In this document: piece by piece, positions 1-7,635 of the stretch
Layout: each line of letters starts with the position of its first letter
How positions within the stretch are numbered: the stretch's first letter is position 1
Assembly (NCBI GenBank): GCA_014885115.2
Contig: WKLE02004353.1
Span: forward strand, 1 to 11,589
Origin: Asterionellopsis glacialis
Lineage: Eukaryota; Bacillariophyta; Plagiogrammaphyceae; Rhaphoneidales; Asterionellopsidaceae
Reading direction: 5' to 3'
Length of the DNA stretch: 11,589 bases
Translations under genes and position numbers: made by a program
Notes under the pieces: model-generated
Database searches by the model: none
Told to the model about the DNA's origin: nothing
What the model saw: only the letters and a program-made list of their open reading frames with translations

Positions 1-1271
1 ACTACCAGCTTCATGACATTCCAAACAGTATGCAAGCAGTCATTATTGACATTCCTGGTGTTCTCGCCTATCTTGGAAGCATAGACGGAGACTTGAAGAT
101 TCCATTTCTCGCCGAGTGGATTGAATTCATTTTAAAGTTTTTCTTTGACCCACATTCCATAGGCGTGTCCGAATCTGCAAGTAACTCCTGCAGTTCTCCT
201 GATGCAGGCGGATTTTTAGGTGGTTTCTTTGTATGCCACAATGGTGCTGGTTCTATTATGAAAACTGCTTGGGAAATTTTTTTAAATAATCAAAGTGCAG
301 ATGATTATTTTTATATCATTGATACCAAATCATGGGCTCATTATGTGGTTGATGCCGCTAAAGCAAATCCATCTATACCTGATGGTCGAGCAGATGATAG
401 TCCAAAACCCATGTTGTTCCCAAGCTTCTGGTCATTTTGTATTGGTTCTTATTGTATTGCTAACCAATATATGATGTTCCCCATAGAAGCTATTGTTACG
501 AAGATGGACACACTAGTACCCATGATTCTTCAATGCATAATTGAACCTATATCACCAGGGTTCAATGTTTGTGGTAGCAACATGTATATTATGGGCGGGA
601 TGATCCCTTCTGCAGATGATGGGATGAACTCCTTACCTCTTCATCGTCGTCATGGTGGATTCTTGATGGCAGTACGTACCTTAGATGTTCGTGCTTCCTT
701 TGATCGTGTGTTTTACAATATCACCAACACTAGTGTTGATGATTATAACAATGATGAAGATGAAATCGAGGTGGTTGTGGATGGTGCAAAAGCGTCTTCT
801 CTTGGTAGTGGGATTGATAATTTTCCTGGTGGACTTTGTCATAATCATGCATCAGCAGATTACCCAACACCTCAAAAAGAAGATTGGACCAAGCCCTGTG
901 ATTTACTATGGTCCAAGGAAGAAAGGGAAGAAAAATGTCTTTCTTATCAAGAAACTGCATGGGGTACTATCATACTCAAAGAACTTGAACGTATCCACAG
1001 AGATGTTGATCCAAACCATCTCTTCCAATGTTGGGATTGTGCTGGCTACGCGGATGATGACATTGACAACAATAACGACAATGACAGTGACAACAATACC
1101 ACCACCATGGATGATACCGAAAAAGACGACCAAGATGAAGATGAAGTTGTAGATCCCAATGATGGTGAAAATGATGGAGGAGACCCGCAAAGTGAGGCAC
1201 CTTTCTGGTGGAAGAGCAGAAAAATGACATTCGTGTGCCTTTTATGCTGTTGGATGGTGCTGTTATTTTAA
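1..1271 (+). CDS. FAD-linked oxidase (berberine-bridge type), C-terminal part, 5'-truncated by window edge
   Basis: The frame is open from the first bases of the window (codons from position 3) to TAA at 1269-1271, so the real start and the FAD-binding PCMH domain lie upstream; the ATG at 30 is probably internal. About 422 residues are visible. Numbering from that Met, the segment GGMIPSADDGMNSLPLHRR (about 189-207) resembles the substrate-domain strand with an aromatic/basic 'hR' end in BBE-like oxidases. RIHRDVDPNHLFQCWDCAGY (321-340) matches the C-terminal BBE motif (helix, then DPxNLF). These flavoenzymes oxidise alcohols, sugars or amines with O2; the substrate cannot be told here. After the BBE motif come an Asp/Asn/Glu-rich linker (341-390) and a hydrophobic end (about 399-413), which could be a tail anchor or GPI signal. 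Family call fairly secure; localisation is inference. Confidence 0.7.
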   Translation, partial: YQLHDIPNSMQAVIIDIPGVLAYLGSIDGDLKIPFLAEWIEFILKFFFDPHSIGVSESASNSCSSPDAGGFLGGFFVCHNGAGSIMKTAWEIFLNNQSADDYFYIIDTKSWAHYVVDAAKANPSIPDGRADDSPKPMLFPSFWSFCIGSYCIANQYMMFPIEAIVTKMDTLVPMILQCIIEPISPGFNVCGSNMYIMGGMIPSADDGMNSLPLHRRHGGFLMAVRTLDVRASFDRVFYNITNTSVDDYNNDEDEIEVVVDGAKASSLGSGIDNFPGGLCHNHASADYPTPQKEDWTKPCDLLWSKEEREEKCLSYQETAWGTIILKELERIHRDVDPNHLFQCWDCAGYADDDIDNNNDNDSDNNTTTMDDTEKDDQDEDEVVDPNDGENDGGDPQSEAPFWWKSRKMTFVCLLCCWMVLLF

Positions 1272-1757
1272 GCTGCAGAAGAAGCTTGTTGGTGAATCTA
1301 ATTAATAAGGATATCATTATGCACAGTATACGACTGCAAGTGCAATCACCATCATGCTGTTAAATAAATTTAGTGACACTATTACTACTAGTAATCTTCC
1401 TATGATTGATACTAGCACCTTCTAACATATCATTTGAAGAGAGAATTCTTCTGGCGTAGTACTATTATTATTAGATGATGGTGATTTGTTTCATACTTCA
1501 GATGCATACAATTCATGTGCTTCATATTATACTTCATTTGATTCATCATCATCACCAGCATAGATATTGTTGCATGTGACAACAATCAATTGAAAGTTTG
1601 TACCACTAGTACTACCGAAGGATGAAAACAACGAAGTAGTTGTCTTCATTGTTGTAGCTTTAAGTTATTTTCTAGGATGCTGTTGTTGAGATGACATTCT
1701 ACTTGTCTCATATTATTGTTTTTATTGCATTACTCTCATGATTTGTGTTAATTCACT
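1272..1757. other. Convergent intergenic spacer, no supported gene
   Basis: This 486-bp spacer lies between two genes that end facing each other, so it should hold both 3' UTRs and polyadenylation signals. It is AT-rich with short repeats of actagta/actact and cat/tca runs. A stop-bounded stretch of about 40 codons on the plus strand (1438-1560) has no start codon and no recognisable domain. Confidence 0.6.
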
Positions 1758-2537
1758 TTATAAATTAGGTACATCTGCCATTCGAGCTGTTATCGTTCGT
1801 TGTCCAAACATTCGCCCATCAAAGACTTTGGCTGCCTTTTGAGCATGTTGAGGTTCCATAAATGTAACGTATATATGAACTTGTGGTTGCTGTGGAAGGA
1901 TGGCATCTTGAACCTGTACAGAAACAACTTTTCCGCACTTCTCCTCGCATTCTTCTTTTACTTCTTCTCCCAATTCATCATCTACGTCACCTGGAGCAGT
2001 TAGATTTTCCAATAAAACGGTTGTACCGGCAGTTGAATGTGACGCTGGTGGCAATGGTGCACTTTTTAGAGCATCTTGTTGTTCCTTCTTTTGCTTTTGT
2101 ACCAACCAAGCAGGTAGATTACTTAAACCACGTCCCCGACCTCTACCACGGCCAAAGCCTGCACCACCTCCTGTACCATCATTGATTCCAAGACCACCAC
2201 CCATTTGGTATTGTTCGCGATGTTTCACCAGTTTTTCAACATCACCAGTCGCTGCAATAGCCTCACGCTCTTGCTCGAGCTGTTCGCGTAATCGTTTTTG
2301 GCGCTCCAAAGTTTCCCGTGCTTCACGTTCTAATTCCTTACGATTGCGTTCTTGTTTCTTTCGTTCCAAATATGCCAATAAATCATTAGGAACTAATGGA
2401 TCATATGGATCTGTGACAGATGCATGTAATTTAGCTAATTCATCAGATTCCTCATCCATCAATATTGGTGATTGTCCTTCTTCATCATCTTTGCCATTAT
2501 TGTTGTTAGTCTGACTCTTTTGAACTATTGTTGTCGT

Positions 2538-2571
<34 letters not shown>

Positions 2572-2984
2572 ACCATTACTGCTGTCGGTACCGCAACTTC
2601 TTTGGTTTGTTCTGCCTCAGTGGATGAATATATGTTTACTTTCGTTTCAATTGGTTTTTCACTTGATCTTGTCTGCAACATTATTTTTGTAGTCGCTGTC
2701 GGAGTTGGGGCAGGAGCGGATGATAATAAGGTTGGTGCCGGCCGTTTCCGTTGACGAATAGCTGCTGGTACGAATGCCATTGATGTTCCAGCAGTCCCAA
2801 GGCCACTCACAACTGACTTTTTATCTCCATTTTTCGCCACCGCCATTGGTGGTGTAGATACAGTAGGAGGAATTGATAAAAATGATGATGATGATTTATC
2901 ACCAGGTGGATTGTTTTTGGAATCATCCTGTTCTTTGGACGCTCCCTTGACGGACGGTAAATCCCCAAATAATCCACCGTACAT
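1758..2984 (-). CDS. DRT111: SPF45/DRT111-type splicing factor with C-terminal UHM (RRM-like) domain
   Basis: A single-exon gene of 408 aa. Its N-terminus MYGGLFGDLP closely resembles the plant DRT111/SFPS start (a GGLYGDLPPP-like motif), which also supports this ATG. Next come a Ser/Thr/Ala/Pro-rich disordered region (20-180) and the family's DPYDPLVPNDLLAYL block (192-206). A highly charged Arg/Glu coiled-coil follows (about 207-245), then a Gly-rich/GRGRGRGRG tract (262-286), SNLPAWL (288-294) and a C-terminal RRM-like UHM (about 320-404). The UHM shows VDDELGEEVKEEC (334-346) and the ligand-binding RxF motif RMF (391-393), which in this family grips tryptophan in ULM peptides of SF1, SF3B1 or U2AF65. 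Expected role: nuclear, 3' splice-site and alternative splicing control. A canonical G-patch, normally between coil and UHM, is not evident. PUF60 or another UHM protein is the alternative, but the N-terminus favours SPF45. Confidence 0.8.
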
Positions 2985-3360
2985 TGTCGTCGTCTTGATA
3001 GAGCCCTGCGACTGTTTGTTTGATGATCACTGGAACAATTGTGTGTTCTGTTGCTCAATTTGAATTGAGAAGGTAATTCAACACTAGCGTAGCTTGTTCG
3101 GTTGTGTCAGCTGTGCCATCGATACTCTCGGGTAAAAGAAGAGATCCGGGTACAGTTTCAGAGTTCAGTATATAGGTTTGAGGTTAAACAGAAAATATGA
3201 AAAAAACATTGTTTTATTAAATTTTTATTTCTGTATTGAATGTATGATTACAATGGTTTCGAAATGGCGTGCTGTCAATGATATAATAGACTATGCAGTA
3301 TTACCTTGAACCTAAGTAAATTTTGGAATTTTACCTGAGAGAGATCCGCGGTGTCTGTTG
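2985..3360. other. Upstream region of the splicing-factor gene, no gene seen
   Basis: About 375 bp upstream of the minus-strand start at 2984. It should hold that gene's 5' UTR and promoter. It is AT-rich around 3190-3260 with several A and T runs. No ORF with recognisable similarity was found on either strand. Confidence 0.5.
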
Positions 3361-3850
3361 TCGATCGGCACAAAAAGGTTGGACAGGCCATGGGAAAAAA
3401 GCTACACCTGCATTGACTAAAAAAATCACAGACACCTGAAAGAGTTGTTAGATGTAGTCACAATATTTACAGAATGAAAAGATGAGGCTAGGAAGAATAA
3501 GGATGCCTTTATTCCAATATCAACAGATGAAGATTTTGTGTTGGGTTGTTTTTTCTACTGTTGGCATTGTAATGCATCAATTACCAAATCAAGGTGGAGT
3601 TCTTGTTCAGAAAAGGGTGGGGTCAGATGTTTGTGAGCATCAGTTCAGGAAATCAAGATAAAAAATGCAAACAACAGATTATCGGCACATTCTTGCTCAT
3701 TGACAAGGAATGGCAAATGCATTCTCTTGTGCATCAAAAACAAATTCAACAGGTGATAGGGCTATCATTTTATCAAAAATAATGGCCCCGTTACCAAAAA
3801 GACCTGACAGGATGAGGAAGAAACAGGAAAGCAAGGAGCAGCAATTGTAG
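3361..3850 (+). pseudogene. Decayed, probably transposase-derived reading frame
   Basis: Coding-like sequence continues across frames with interruptions. Around 3392-3436 one frame reads GKKATPALTKKITDT. A shift then gives LKELLDVVTIFTE, a TGA at 3475 where Trp would fit, and KDEARKNKDAFIPISTDEDF (3478-3537). A further shift near 3560-3590 leads to GGVLVQKRVGSDVCEHQFRK (3593-3652). TAA at 3659 and TGA at 3701 interrupt the rest, followed by QGMANAFSCASKTNSTGD and a basic end (PKRPDRMRKK) before TAG at 3848. The D-x-C-E-H-x-F block, with a helical segment and a Lys-rich tail, reminds me of the C-terminal third of DDE-type transposases in algal genomes; I cannot name the family. No terminal inverted repeats or target-site duplications were recognised. 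That it is a relic of something once coding is better supported than what it was. Confidence 0.45.
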
Positions 3851-4188
3851 ACAATACAAGAATGAAAGTGGTGGTGTTGGTGGCTGTTCTTGATGTAATT
3901 TAGTATTGAAAATGTGTCAAAATAACCTTTAGATTGATAACGATAGCAATCACAGTGATGAAATATTATCAATAAACTCTCCAATACATTTTCAACTTGG
4001 AAAAACTCCATCATTACCCTTATTGTTTAATGGTACTGTAGCTGATATGAATCTTATCTAGTACCATCCTCCAGAAAATTAGTACTATTGGGAAGATGAC
4101 CAGTATTAGATGCTCCAAATACTTACCCCCCTTGACACAATTATTATTTACCTTAATTTAAAGTGATTGGACCTATTTGGATCAACAA
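3851..4188. other. AT-rich spacer between two relics, no gene seen
   Basis: About 340 bp of AT-rich sequence between the transposase-like relic and the F-box/SNF2 relic. A stop-bounded minus-strand frame reaches in from the neighbouring relic (to 4014), but it is rich in His/Phe/Tyr/Cys and looks like a complement-strand artefact. No repeat boundaries were recognised. Confidence 0.5.
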
Positions 4189-5515
4189 ATGGAACAATTG
4201 AAATTAGATGACCAAACAAAGACATTATTATCATCATCATTATTGTTACTGAGTTTGTTTCCACCTTCCATGTCCTTGGAAGAATTATATCTACAACTTG
4301 GTCCTGCATCTCATTGTCATGATTCCTATCATAATTTGCCATTGTCACCATCATCACCAAAAAAAACAGGGGGCACATCTATACTAATGATACAAAGAAC
4401 AACAAAAGGAACAATGATGATTCACAACAACCATACCCTGAAAAAGAAGAACAAAAAAATGCCATTTCTTTCAATTACTCCCCATGGATTTGATTCAAGA
4501 AATATTTACCTATTTACATGCTACGTCATTAGATGCCTTACAATGTACTTGTACAGAATTACATTAATCCACACAACCTGTGGTTCCAGGATTACAACAA
4601 TTACAATTATATACTACACATCAAATTAAATCATTAGATTGGATGAGACGATGTGAAATAGTACAAATGACAGAAGAATCCATACTGAATAATGATTGCA
4701 ACAACAATAGCAACAACAATAATCTTTATCTGCATGAATCATCCTCCTACACATATACTGATGATGCACAACATATTTTTTGTCATGGTGATTTACATCA
4801 AGCTGTATCAGGTGGTAATTCTGTTTCTCTGGTAGTTTGCAATTCTCATTGTCCTCAGCATTATAACCATGCCGGTTATGAAAATAGTGGACAGAATAAC
4901 ATTGTGACACCAACTACGCCCATAACAACAAGAACAATATTGACAAAAATGAAGAGTATAAGAATAGATCCTCACACATGAAATAAATCCATTGCCATTT
5001 TCAAAAGAAGCCATCTTGGTAAAAATGAAACAGATGAAAGTCCATCATTTGCTCTTTTGTGTAAAGTAGCTTTAGGTGGTTTACTTTGTGATGATCCAGG
5101 ACTTGGTAAAATAATTACAGTCCTTTCCTTGATTCTTCAAATCATGGGTCTTGGTGAAGTGAAACAGCATATTGACTATACAGAAATCACTGTGGATAAT
5201 GATATATTCAATGTCTATTGAAAAGAAGAAATGACACCATGTTTTTGTTGTCCAGCTGCAACCATGGATGATTCTACTTATCATGTTCCCAGTAGACCCT
5301 GTATGAGATCAATGTGAAGATTACTTGGAAGTTATTTCACATCCCATATGTTTCAATGACATACTTGCCATGATTGGATCCAATCCAAACTATGGTTCAT
5401 CCTTTAAGGAGTTTTAATATGATGTGCTTCTAGTCTTTATGAATGCTACAATTTATAATCCTCATGATCATTTCATTTCAGAAGCAGCCACCAAAGATGG
5501 TCAATATTTTGAGTT
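4189..5515 (+). pseudogene. Broken F-box / SNF2 ATPase / bromodomain gene
   Basis: Four blocks keep a sensible protein order. (a) 4189-4440: an N-terminal frame with FPPSMSLEELYLQLG. (b) 4484-4565, one frame over: an F-box, LPMDLIQEIFTYLHATSLDA, ending at TAA 4565 where Gln would fit. (c) Same frame, 4568-5236: LQLYTTHQIKSLDWM, the SNF2 Q-motif region; HQAVSGGNSVSL; TGA at 4979; then GGLLCDDPGLGKIITVLSLI (5075-5134), the Walker A/motif I, with TGA at 5219 inside NVY[W]KEE. (d) One frame on, 5268-5513: a bromodomain with FPVDPV, TGA 5304, DYLEVISHPICFNDI, TAA 5415, and NATIYNP, whose Asn codon at 5457 would be the acetyl-lysine anchor. F-box plus SNF2 with CDDPGLGK recalls the Arabidopsis At3g54460 class of chromatin remodellers. 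Motifs Ia-VI, including DEAH, are missing. The invariant Walker A Thr is Ile (GKI), so the remnant would be inactive. Confidence 0.75.
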
Positions 5516-5582
5516 GGGATCACAAGTATTGGGACCATTTGCTGAACACCTTTTGTACGCATTCCTCATGACAACTTCCATA

Positions 5583-5997
5583 CTACCTGTCAGTAATTTT
5601 CAAGTCTGTGCGCATTTTGACACTGGACAGATCAATGGTCTCTAACTTTTCATGGTTTATAATCAAGTTTGGGTACGCATTATCTGAAATTGTAGAAAAG
5701 AACTCGCATTCATTGTTACTGCCATCATTCTGCTTGCATTTGTAATTATTCTTGTTTGATGATGATGACAACATTGTTTGCGCTGTGTTGACATTACTGC
5801 ATTCATTTTTTATATGATTTTCAGGATTTGCAATAGCTTCAAGTCGATTCTTGTAATTTCTTGAGTGTAGAGGTGAGATTTGGTGCCCTCGCGGCTATTG
5901 ACAAACGCTGGGAATTGTTTGGTGCAGGATTTTCTACTACAGTAGAGTAGCTACCGGGATTTTGATTGTTTTCAATGAATTGGTCGTAGTCTGACAT
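5583..5997 (-). pseudogene. Small unidentified reading frame with one frameshift
   Basis: From the ATG at 5997 the minus strand reads MSDYDQFIENNQNPGSYSTV and continues for 52 codons to TGA at 5841-5839, including RLSIAARAPNLTSTLKKLQ. Near 5855-5860 the neighbouring frame takes over with NYKNRLEAIANPENHIKNEC and runs open to 5583, ending in EKLETIDLSSVKMRTDLK. Removing one A of the AAA near 5857 would join the two into one frame of about 138 codons. The composition is polar (Asn, Ser, Glu) with no domain I recognise. It could be a frameshifted gene, a gene with an unrecognised intron, a sequence error, or chance. Its 3' end runs antisense to the tail of the F-box/SNF2 relic, and its 5' end faces the phosphatase gene across about 400 bp. 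Confidence 0.35.
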
Positions 5998-6396
5998 TTC
6001 AAGATAACCTAGTTATCTAATGCTTTATGGGGTACGTGTGGCTATTTGGGTTTGTATTAGTTCGGTCACTGGGTGGTTTTATTGATTGGCGGCGATGAGG
6101 CTCATTGTCGGGAAACAAGAAAGAAAAAATCGTGTACGAATCGTGCAAAAGAAAAAAATGAATTCTATTTTATCGCCACAGGTCTTGCTTTCTGTCCGGT
6201 CCTCCGAAAATCCGTAAACAGGGGAAGCTTGACCTGTCTGGATGCCGCCCCATAATAGTAGTTAGACTAGTATTTCCCATGCTTGAACGATGGCCGATAG
6301 ACAAGATGATACAAATTAATCTTCTGATTTTATTGATAGCACAACTCTGCAAACTTTCAAGTTCATTAGTGGATTGAAATCCCGATTCTTGATCAT
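5998..6396. other. Upstream region of the phosphatase gene, no gene seen
   Basis: About 400 bp ahead of the plus-strand phosphatase start. If the small minus-strand frame is real, this would be a divergent promoter. The stop-free stretches here (for example 6073-6255) have no recognisable domain or convincing start context. Confidence 0.4.
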
Positions 6397-7194
6397 ATGT
6401 GGATTCTCGGCCATAAAAGGTGGAAATCATTACTTGCTTTAATTAACATTATGACCTTGGCAGGTGTAACTGCTTTTCTCCCCCAAAATCTTTCTGTATT
6501 CCGCTACGGTAAATCTATCCGTTTAGTGACTACTGATCTATTATGTTCGAATCATTTGTTGGAAGTCCAAAAACTCCAAAACGATTTCTACGCTTTACGC
6601 CATGGCCAATCCCTCGCGAACGTAGCTAAAATTATTTCATCTAATCCCGATGTTGCTACGGTGAAGCATGGCTTGTCCGACGTGGGAAAGCAACAGGCTC
6701 ACCAGGCTGCGAGTGACCTCATTACGATTTTCAAAGCAAATAATTACAAATCAATTGCAATCCTTTCGTCAGATTATTTACGTGCCAAGGAAACTGCGCA
6801 GTTTGTTGCCGATGCGTTCAATGAAAATGGTTTGCCGGTTTACAATGGAGATGTAGTATTAGAAACTCGACTAAGAGAACGTTGGTTTGGGAAATGGGAT
6901 GGAGGTCCAGATGAGCATTATTCCGATGTTTGGAAAGATGATGCAATTGACCCTTCTCATAGTATTGGCAAGGTGGAGTCTGTATTAAGTGTCATGGACC
7001 GCACCACCACGTGTGTACTTGAATGGGACAAGCTACTGGGAAAAAATAATTTAATTATCTGTACTGCCCACGGTGATGTTCTCCAAATTTTGCAAACAGC
7101 TTTTTCAAAGATGAATGGATCCCTTCACAGAACATTAGAACACTTGGAAACTGCTACACCAAGATCTCTTGTTTTAGGTGAAAGAAAAAAATAA
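6397..7194 (+). CDS. Plastid-targeted histidine phosphatase (phosphoglycerate-mutase-like)
   Basis: 265 aa. The core is a branch-1 histidine phosphatase fold. FYALRHGQSLAN (64-75) carries the phospho-accepting His69 in RHG. SDYLRAKETA (125-134) has the second phosphate-binding Arg129. RLRERWFGKWDGG (158-170) contributes the acid residue Glu161. ICTAHGD (221-227) has the second catalytic His225. Such enzymes remove or transfer phosphate through a phospho-His; the substrate is not predictable, and the divergence from glycolytic PGAM suggests a phosphatase rather than a mutase. The first 26 residues form a signal peptide (Lys/Arg, then SLLALINIMTLAGVTA). They are followed directly by FLPQNLSVFRYGKSIRL, a basic, hydroxylated transit-like stretch. 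VTAF|LP at 24-29 fits the diatom ASAFAP rule (Phe at +1), so import across a four-membrane plastid envelope is expected. An optional GT-AG intron (7178-7230) could replace the last five residues with 31 others; the unspliced end is simpler. Confidence 0.8.
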   Translation: MWILGHKRWKSLLALINIMTLAGVTAFLPQNLSVFRYGKSIRLVTTDLLCSNHLLEVQKLQNDFYALRHGQSLANVAKIISSNPDVATVKHGLSDVGKQQAHQAASDLITIFKANNYKSIAILSSDYLRAKETAQFVADAFNENGLPVYNGDVVLETRLRERWFGKWDGGPDEHYSDVWKDDAIDPSHSIGKVESVLSVMDRTTTCVLEWDKLLGKNNLIICTAHGDVLQILQTAFSKMNGSLHRTLEHLETATPRSLVLGERKK

Positions 7195-7635
7195 ATAAGT
7201 AGAATTTTTTGATCATACACGTCATTTTAGAACAAATACCAAGGGTTTTGTGCTGTGTTCGTGTTGCCGATTATCAAGAAAACAACCTTAATGACCCGGT
7301 TATGATGAAGATGAACCCTGAATGAGAGTAAGCTTGACTAATACAACACTAACTAGTTTGTAAAGCGCATTTGGAGGCTGCTTCTTCAGTTGTGATGGAT
7401 GCGAAATGGGCCTCAAGAATTGCGCGAGAGGTCGAGCTGTTTGGTATTGTGATGAGTCTGTCCAAAATTACTCTGGATTGTAGGACACGACAACAAATGC
7501 GAACCACTTCTTGCTCTTTAACAGTTTTGATTCACTCACTCGAATTTGACGAAAAAAAGTGATAATTTGCCCTAATACTTTCTAACCTATTTAATATCCC
7601 ACCTCTTTTTGTAGAATGATGCAAATGTAGCGTTC
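7195..7635. other. Convergent spacer between phosphatase and E2 genes
   Basis: About 440 bp holding the 3' ends of two convergent genes. An AG acceptor-like site at 7229-7230 is followed by a 30-codon open stretch to TGA at 7323 that is in phase with a possible donor in the phosphatase gene; this is the only gene-like feature. The other stop-free segments (for example 7371-7562) show no domain. Confidence 0.45.

Noticed and set aside
1438..1560. Open stretch GVVLLLLDDGDLFHTSDAYN... after the FAD oxidase
   Set aside because: Only about 40 codons, bounded by stops, no start codon, no similarity; could be chance in AT-rich sequence.
2182..2514. Plus-strand Ser/Arg-rich frame resembling an SR protein
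   Set aside because: It is antisense to the Arg/Glu coiled-coil of the SPF45-like gene; the reverse complements of Glu/Arg codons give Ser/Phe/Arg runs.
4626..5014. Minus-strand Cys/His/Tyr-rich frames suggesting zinc-finger peptides
   Set aside because: They are complements of CAA/AAT/ATG repeats in the relic (giving CCYCCC runs) and do not form spaced C2H2 patterns.
4979..5306. TGA read as tryptophan (recoded genetic code) to explain the in-frame TGA codons
   Set aside because: TAA stops are also present, frames change, the Walker A is mutated, and the intact E2 gene ends at a TGA directly after its expected C-terminus.
5835..5870. Programmed frameshifting in the small minus-strand frame
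   Set aside because: No classical slippery heptamer with a downstream structure was seen; a one-base indel or sequence error is simpler.
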